Positions 13,492 through 18,940 of a stretch of 18,940 nt of DNA are shown here, one piece after another. The notes beneath the pieces were generated by a model, which searched no databases, was not told the DNA's origin, and saw nothing but the letters and a program-made list of their open reading frames with translations. Positions within the stretch are counted from its first letter, which is position 1, and each line of letters opens with the position of its first letter. Location of the stretch: NCBI GenBank assembly GCA_035626855.1, contig DASPMW010000140.1:1-18940 (forward strand), read 5' to 3'. Made by a program: the position numbers and the translations under genes. The stretch comes from JAPWJZ01 sp035626855. GTDB taxonomy: Bacteria; Pseudomonadota; Alphaproteobacteria; Micavibrionales; UBA2020.

Positions 13492-16400
13492 GGTGCCGTC
13501 GCCGCCCGACAATATGTTGCTGCCCGCGTTGCCGATCAGGATGTTGGCAAGCGCGTTGCCGGTCGCGTCGATATCGCCGGCGCCGGTCAGCGTCAGGTTC
13601 TCGACGTTTGCGGCAAGCGTGTGGGAAACGCCCGACTGCACGGTATCGGAGCCGGCCGAAGTGCCTTCGCTCACCACGTCATCGGCATTGTCGACGATAT
13701 AGGTGTCGTTGCCCGTGCCGCCGATCATCGTATCCGCGCCTGCGCCGCCGTCGAGCGTGTTATTGCCCGTGCCGCCGTTGAGGATGTTGGCGAGGCCGTT
13801 GCCCGTGCCGTCGATCGCGCCCGCGCCAAGCGTGAGGTTTTCGACGTTCGCGCCCAGCGTATAGGTGATCGAGGACTGGACCGTATCCGTGCCTTCGCTG
13901 CTGCTTTCAGCCACGCTGTCGCCGGCCGTATCGACAACATAGGTATCGTTGCCTGCGCCGCCCGTCATCGTGTCGGCCCCGGTGCCGCCGTCGATCGTAT
14001 TGTCGCCCGCGTTGCCGGTGATGATGTTGGCGCCCGTGTTGCCGGTGGCATTGATGTTGGCCGAGCCCGTCAGGACGAGGTTTTCAAGGTTCGCGCCGAG
14101 CGTGTAGGTTACGTTCGCGCGCACCGTGTCCGTGCCTTCGCTGACAAGTTCGGTCACGGTGTCGGCTGCGGTGTCGACGATATAAGTGTCGTTGCCCGTG
14201 CCGCCGATCATGGTGTCCGCCGCGCCGCCGCCGTCGAGCGTGTTGGCGCCCGTGTTGCCGGTCAGGGTGTTCACGCCCGTTCCGCCCGTGCCGTCGATGC
14301 TGGCGGATCCGGTCAGTATCAGGACTTCGGCATTGGTGCCCGCGAGCGAGTAGGTAACGCTCGAGGAAACGGTATCGGTGCCTTCGCCCGCGACCTCGAT
14401 CACGACGTCGCCGACGTTGTCCACAAAGTAATAGTCGTTGCCCACACCGCCCAGCATGCTATCCGCGCCAGCGCCGCCCGTCAGGGTGTTGGCCGCGCCG
14501 TTGCCTGTCAGCGTGTTGTCTGCTGCGTTGCCGGTGCCGTCGATGGCCCCCGCGCCGGTCAGCACCAGGTTCTCGAAATTCGTGCCGAGAGTATAGGTGA
14601 TGGCCGCATTGACGGTGTCGGTGCCTGCGGAGGCCGCTTCGGACAAGACATCGCCCGCCGCATCGACGACATAGGTGTCGTCACCCGTGCCGCCGATCAG
14701 CGTATCGTTGCCCGTGCCGCCGTCCAGCGTATTGTTGCCGCCGTTGCCGGTCAGGATGTTCGCGCCGGTGTTGCCGGTGGCATTGATGTTACCCGAGCCG
14801 GTCAGCGTGACATTTTCCACGTTCGCCAGCGCCGAGATGCTGTAGGTGATGCCCGCGAGGACGATGTCGGTGCCCGCGCTCGCGCCTTCCGATACCACGT
14901 CGCTGACGTTGTCGACGACGTAAGTGTCGTCGCCCGCGCCCCCGATCATGGTGTCGGCGCCTTCGCCGCCGTCCAGCGTGTTGATGCCCGTGTTGCCGGT
15001 GAGCGTGTTGTTATCGACGTTGCCCGTCGCGTCGATCGCCGCCCCGCCCGAGAGCGTGAGGCTTTCAACGTAAGCGGAGAGCGTGTAACTCACGCTGGAG
15101 GTGACCGAGTCGGTACCTTCCGCCAGGTTTTCGACGATCACGTCGTTCGCGTCGTCAACGGTGTAGATATCGTTGCCGGCCGCGCCAATCATCGTATCCG
15201 CGCCCGCCATGCCGTTCAGCGTATTGGCGGAGGCGTTGCCGGTGATGGTGTTCGCGACGCCGTTGCCGGTGCCGGCCAGTGCCGTGCCGGTCAGCGTCAG
15301 GTTCTCGAAGTTGCTGGCGAGCGTGAAGCTGATCGCCGACAGCACCGTATCGGTGCCCTCGCTCGCGTTCTCGACGAGCGTGTCACCGGCGACATCGACG
15401 ACGTAGGTGTCGTTGCCGAGACCGCCCGACATCGTGTCGGCGAGCGCGCCGCCATCCAGCGTGTTGGCCGCTCCGTTGCCGACGAGGGTGTTGATGGCGC
15501 CGTTACCGGTCGCATTGATCGCACCCGCGCCGGTCAGCGTCAGGTTCTCGACCTGCGCCAGCGCGGCGAGGCTGAAGGAAACGCTCGACTGCACGAGGTC
15601 GGTGCCGCCTGCGGCGACTTCCGACACTACGTCGCCCGCATCATCTACGACGTAAGTGTCGTTGCCGCCCGCGCCGATCATGACGTCCGCGCCTGCCATG
15701 CCATTAAGGGTATTGGCGCCCGTGTTGCCCGTCAGCGTGTTGACATCGGCGTTGCCTGTTGCGTCGATCGCGGTGGCGCCAGTAAGGGTGAGGTTGTCAA
15801 CATAGGCAGAGAGCGTGTAGGTGACGCTCGAGGTCACGCTGTCGGTGCCCGCGCCCGATTGCTCGATCACGGTGTCGCCGGCATTGTCGACCAGGTAGAT
15901 GTCGTTGCCGCCGCCGCCCGCGAGCGTATCCGCGCCCGTGCCGCCGTCAAGCGTGTTGGCGCCGCTGTTGCCCGAAATTACGTTGCCCAGCGTGTTGCCG
16001 ATACCGTTGACGGTGCCGCTGCCGGTCAGCGTCAGGTTTTCAACGTTCGCGCCAAGCGTGTATGTCACCGCAGACTGTACAAGGTCGGTACCCTCGGACG
16101 CGTTTTCCGAGATGACGTCGCCCGCCGCGTCGATGATGTAGACATCGTTGCCGAGGCCGCCGATCAGGGTGTCGTTCGCGGCGCCGCCGTCGAGCGTGTT
16201 GTCGGCCGCGTTGCCGGTCAGCACGTTCACCGCGCCGTTACCCGTGGCCGAGGCGGACTCGCCGCCGATCAGCGTCAGGTTCTCGATATTCGCAAGCGCC
16301 GCGAGGCTGTAGCTGGTGCTCGAGGTGATGGTGTCCGTGCCCGCGGCCGCGCCCTCGCTCACCGTGTCGCCGGCGTCATCGACGATGTAGGTGTCGTTGC

Positions 16401-18940
16401 CCGCGCCGCCGATCAGGGTGTCCGCGCCGGTGCCGCCATCGAGCGTGTTGTTCCCGCCGTTTCCGTTGATGACGTTGACTTCCGCGTTGCCGGTGCCGTC
16501 GATATTGCCGGCGCCCGTCAGCGTCAGGTTCTCGAGGTTGGCCGCAAGCGTGAAGGTGACCGCCGAATTGACAAGCTCGGTGCCTTCGCCTGCAAGCTCG
16601 ACGACGACGTCGCCGGCGCTGTCGATCGTATAGACGTCATCCCCTGCCGCGCCGATGAGCGTATCCGCGCCCGTGCCGCCGTCGAGGGTGTTGTTGCCGC
16701 TGTTGCCGGTGATGATGTTGTTGAGCGTATTCCCCGTGCCGTCCAGCGCCGACGATCCGGTCAGCGTCAGGTTTTCGACCGCGGAGAGCGCAGCGAGCGA
16801 GAAGGTCAGGCTCGAAACGACCGTATCAACGCCCGGACCTGCGAGCTCAGTGATCACGTCACCCGCGTTGTCAACGACATAGGTGTCGTGGCCGAGGCCG
16901 CCGATCATGGTATCCGCGCCGGCGCCGCCGTCGAGCGTATTGTCGCCGTTGTTGCCGGTCAGCACGTTGGCGCCCGCGTTCCCGGTCGCGTTGACCGAGG
17001 CCGCCAGCGTCAGGGTGAGGTTTTCCACATCGCTGGAGAGCGTATAGGAGATCGCAGACTGGACCGTATCGGTGCCTTGGCCGCTGGCTTCCACCACCAC
17101 GTCGCCCGCGTTGTCCACGGTGTAGGTGTCGTTGCCGTCGCCGCCGATCATGGTGTCCGCGCCGGCCGCGCCGTTCAGCGCGTTGGCCGCCGTGTTGCCG
17201 GTCAGCGTGTTCGCAAGCGTGTTACCCGTGCCGTTGATCGCCGAGCCGCCGGTCAGCAGGAGGTTTTCGAGGTTCGCGCCCAGCGTGTAGCTGTTGGAAG
17301 ACTCGACCGTGTCACTGCCTTCGCCCACGGCTTCGCTGATAACGTCCGTGCCGACATCGACGATGTAGGTGTCGTCACCCGCGCCGCCGATCAAGGTGTC
17401 GGAGCCGGTGCCGCCGTCGAGGGTGTTCGCGCCCGCATTCCCGGTTAGCACGTTAACCGCGCTGTTGCCGGTCGCGTTGATCGCGGCGGTGCCGGTCAGC
17501 ACGACTCTTTCGACGTTCGCCGAAAGCGTGATGGTAACCGACGAGTTCACAAGGTCGGTGCCTTCGGAGGCGCTTTCGATCACGACATCTCCGGCGTCAT
17601 CGACGAAATAGACATCGTCGCCCGCGCCGCCGATCATGCTATCCGCGCCGGTCCCGCCGTCGATCGTGTTGACGGCAGTGTTGCCGGTGATGGTGTTGTC
17701 GGAGGCGTTGCCGGTTGCATCGATCGCCGCAATACCAATCAGGGTCAGGTTCTCGATGTTCAGGAGCGCGCCCATGTTGTAGCTGATGCTCGACTGGATG
17801 CTGTCGGTGCCTTCGTTGGCGTTCTCGATGACAACGTCATTTACGTCGTCGACGACATAGGAATCGTCGCCATCCCCGCCGGTAAGCGCGTCGGCGCCCG
17901 CGCCGCCGTCCAGCGTGTTATCGCTGCTGTTGCCGGTGATAAAGTTAACGCCGGCGTTGCCGGTGCCGTCAATCGTGTCCACCCCGGTCAGGGTCAGGCT
18001 TTCGATGTTGGCGCCGATTGTGTAGCTGATTGCGGAGAGCACGGCATCCGTGCCGCCATTCGCGGCCTCGCTGACCACATCACCCGCGCTGTCAACCACA
18101 TAGGTATCATCGCCAAGCCCGCCGATCATGGTGTCCGTGCCGGCGCCGCCATCCAGCGTATTGCTGCCGGCGTTGCCCGTCAGCACGTTGCCAGTCGCGT
18201 TCCCCGTTGCGTCCACATCCGCAGTGCCGGTCAGGGTAAGGTTTTCGATATCCGTGCCAAGAGTATAGGAAATCGAGGATTGGATGGTATCCGCGCCTTC
18301 ACCTGAATTTTCAATGATAGTGTCGGATACGTCATCGACCACGTAGGTGTCGTTGCCGAGGCCGCCCGCAAGGGTATCCGCGCCCGCGCCGCCGGACAGC
18401 GTGTTTGCAGCGGAGTTGCCGGTAATGGTATTGACCGCCGCGTTGCCCGTGCCGTTGATGGCAAGGGCGCCGGTCAGCGTCAGGTCTTCGACGTTGTTGC
18501 CCAGAGTATAGGTAATGGCGGAGAGAACGATATCCGTGCCCTCGCCCGATGCTTCACTGACCACATCCGCGACGTTGTCGATCACGTAGGTGTCATCACC
18601 GTCGCCGCCGATCAGGGTGTCGCTCGAAGCGCCGCCGTCGAGAGTGTTATCGCCGCTGTTGCCCGTCAGCACGTTGATTGCCGCGTTGCCGGTGGCGTCC
18701 ACGTTGCCCGCGCCAGTCAGCGTCAGGTTTTCGATGTTTGCCGAAAGCGTGTAGTCGACGCTGGAGCGCACCAGGTCGGTGCCGCCGAGCGAAGCTTCCG
18801 AGATCACGTCGTTGGTGTCGTCGACAATGTAGGTGTCGTTGCCGGTGCCGCCAACCAGCGTATCCACGCCGGCGCCGCCATCCAGCGTATTTGCGCCGCT
18901 GTTGCCGGTAATGACGTTTATGGCTCCGTTGCCAGTGCCG
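13168..18940 (-). CDS. Giant RTX-type calcium-binding repeat protein, C-terminal part (N-terminus off the window)
   Basis: About 1923 residues are visible and the frame is open at the right edge, so the true start lies beyond 18940; the GTG at 18867 is internal to a repeat. At least 22 tandem units of about 81 aa follow the pattern GGxGxDT(L/M)IGGxGNDTYVVD, then GDVVxExxxEGTDTV, SSVTYTLxANVENLTLTG and ATGNxxxNxLTGN. Each unit holds about two glycine/aspartate-rich nonapeptides of the haemolysin calcium-binding type. The last 107 residues (VVTDFNTGQGDALDIGDLL, then a strand-rich end with EIDRDGAG and ALVTAGNLIVT) resemble the T1SS C-terminal target domain of the VCA0849 subclass. The protein is therefore probably exported by a type I system and folded by external calcium, as an adhesin or surface-layer-like protein. 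No transporter genes are in the window. A terminator follows the stop. Confidence 0.9.
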   Translation of the reverse strand, partial: GTGNGAINVITGNSGANTLDGGAGVDTLVGGTGNDTYIVDDTNDVISEASLGGTDLVRSSVDYTLSANIENLTLTGAGNVDATGNAAINVLTGNSGDNTLDGGASSDTLIGGDGDDTYVIDNVADVVSEASGEGTDIVLSAITYTLGNNVEDLTLTGALAINGTGNAAVNTITGNSAANTLSGGAGADTLAGGLGNDTYVVDDVSDTIIENSGEGADTIQSSISYTLGTDIENLTLTGTADVDATGNATGNVLTGNAGSNTLDGGAGTDTMIGGLGDDTYVVDSAGDVVSEAANGGTDAVLSAISYTIGANIESLTLTGVDTIDGTGNAGVNFITGNSSDNTLDGGAGADALTGGDGDDSYVVDDVNDVVIENANEGTDSIQSSISYNMGALLNIENLTLIGIAAIDATGNASDNTITGNTAVNTIDGGTGADSMIGGAGDDVYFVDDAGDVVIESASEGTDLVNSSVTITLSANVERVVLTGTAAINATGNSAVNVLTGNAGANTLDGGTGSDTLIGGAGDDTYIVDVGTDVISEAVGEGSDTVESSNSYTLGANLENLLLTGGSAINGTGNTLANTLTGNTAANALNGAAGADTMIGGDGNDTYTVDNAGDVVVEASGQGTDTVQSAISYTLSSDVENLTLTLAASVNATGNAGANVLTGNNGDNTLDGGAGADTMIGGLGHDTYVVDNAGDVITELAGPGVDTVVSSLTFSLAALSAVENLTLTGSSALDGTGNTLNNIITGNSGNNTLDGGTGADTLIGAAGDDVYTIDSAGDVVVELAGEGTELVNSAVTFTLAANLENLTLTGAGNIDGTGNAEVNVINGNGGNNTLDGGTGADTLIGGAGNDTYIVDDAGDTVSEGAAAGTDTITSSTSYSLAALANIENLTLIGGESASATGNGAVNVLTGNAADNTLDGGAANDTLIGGLGNDVYIIDAAGDVISENASEGTDLVQSAVTYTLGANVENLTLTGSGTVNGIGNTLGNVISGNSGANTLDGGTGADTLAGGGGNDIYLVDNAGDTVIEQSGAGTDSVTSSVTYTLSAYVDNLTLTGATAIDATGNADVNTLTGNTGANTLNGMAGADVMIGAGGNDTYVVDDAGDVVSEVAAGGTDLVQSSVSFSLAALAQVENLTLTGAGAINATGNGAINTLVGNGAANTLDGGALADTMSGGLGNDTYVVDVAGDTLVENASEGTDTVLSAISFTLASNFENLTLTGTALAGTGNGVANTITGNASANTLNGMAGADTMIGAAGNDIYTVDDANDVIVENLAEGTDSVTSSVSYTLSAYVESLTLSGGAAIDATGNVDNNTLTGNTGINTLDGGEGADTMIGGAGDDTYVVDNVSDVVSEGASAGTDIVLAGITYSISALANVENVTLTGSGNINATGNTGANILTGNGGNNTLDGGTGNDTLIGGTGDDTYVVDAAGDVLSEAASAGTDTVNAAITYTLGTNFENLVLTGAGAIDGTGNAADNTLTGNGAANTLTGGAGADSMLGGVGNDYYFVDNVGDVVIEVAGEGTDTVSSSVTYSLAGTNAEVLILTGSASIDGTGGTGVNTLTGNTGANTLDGGGAADTMIGGTGNDTYIVDTAADTVTELVSEGTDTVRANVTYTLGANLENLVLTGSANINATGNTGANIITGNAGDNTIDGGTGADTMTGGAGNDTYVVDTAGDSVAESSSEGTDTVQSSITYTLGANVENLTLGAGAIDGTGNGLANILNGGTGNNTLDGGAGADTMIGGTGNDTYIVDNADDVVSEGTSAGSDTVQSGVSHTLAANVENLTLTGAGDIDATGNALANILIGNAGSNILSGGDGTDTMTGGLSDDIFMLDTTGFASIDVVTDFNTGQGDALDIGDLLTGFDPMSDILTEYVRVSDSGSDSIVEIDRDGAGTGFGWTQVATLTGVTGLTDEDALVTAGNLIVT
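13492..18940 (-). repeat. Tandem 243-bp coding repeats (at least 22 units) of the RTX protein
   Basis: Units average 243 bp (81 codons); a few carry two extra residues (for example LAALANVEN instead of LGANVEN), and one or two are slightly shorter. Every unit keeps the DTY(V/I)VD and TGN landmarks while third positions and the variable residues differ, so the repeats are old enough to have diverged but are strongly homogenised in protein sequence. The array runs off the right edge. Confidence 0.9.

Noticed and set aside
13492..18940. CRISPR or non-coding satellite array
   Set aside because: The 243-bp periodicity is in frame and codes for conserved calcium-binding repeats with divergent third positions; there are no short identical repeats with unique spacers.

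Overview
The window is GC-rich DNA with tightly packed, mostly full-length genes. It most likely comes from an alphaproteobacterial chromosome. Three things point that way: a DsbA/FrnE-type oxidoreductase, a methylmalonate-semialdehyde dehydrogenase and TPR/GT9-like genes of alphaproteobacterial flavour; two promoter-like sites matching the alphaproteobacterial EcfG general-stress consensus (GGAAC-N16/17-cGTT); and the absence of phage or IS genes. The assignment is an inference, and I cannot name a genus.

Layout, left to right. (1) A DEAD-box RNA helicase on the minus strand (C-terminus off the left edge) has a long, hairpin-rich leader and a sigma70-like promoter. (2) A cytoplasmic ankyrin-repeat protein runs into a convergent DsbA/FrnE-like oxidoreductase. 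(3) A secreted SH3b protein with an acidic duplicated tail and a single-domain response regulator follow, each preceded by an EcfG-like promoter and followed by a terminator-like hairpin. (4) A minus-strand run from 10142 to 4585 looks like one operon: a 103-aa membrane-anchored protein, the dehydrogenase mmsA, and two unfamiliar exported proteins of 684 and 570 aa. The spacings are 17 nt, a TAATG overlap and a 14-nt overlap. (5) A plus-strand pair codes for a TPR protein with a GT9-like domain and a membrane protein resembling DUF6498, overlapping by GTGA. (6) A secreted, extremely charged heptad-repeat protein lies on the minus strand. (7) From 13168 to the right edge is the C-terminal part of a giant RTX-type calcium-binding protein: at least 22 tandem units of about 81 aa plus a type I secretion C-terminal domain. 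Its N-terminus lies beyond the window.

Calcium binding and the cell envelope recur: canonical EF-hands in the 570-aa protein, aspartate-rich DxDxDG-like repeats in the SH3b protein, and RTX nonapeptides in the giant protein. The most novel-looking element is the 684/570-aa gene pair. The two proteins share a module of about 300 residues with four cysteines in conserved order, and part of it recurs a third time at the C-terminus of the 684-aa protein. I do not recognise this family. Its location downstream of and coupled to mmsA suggests co-expression but does not establish a shared function.

Two very long plus-strand open frames (530 and 1471 codons) are antisense shadows of the helicase and of the RTX repeats and are not annotated as genes.
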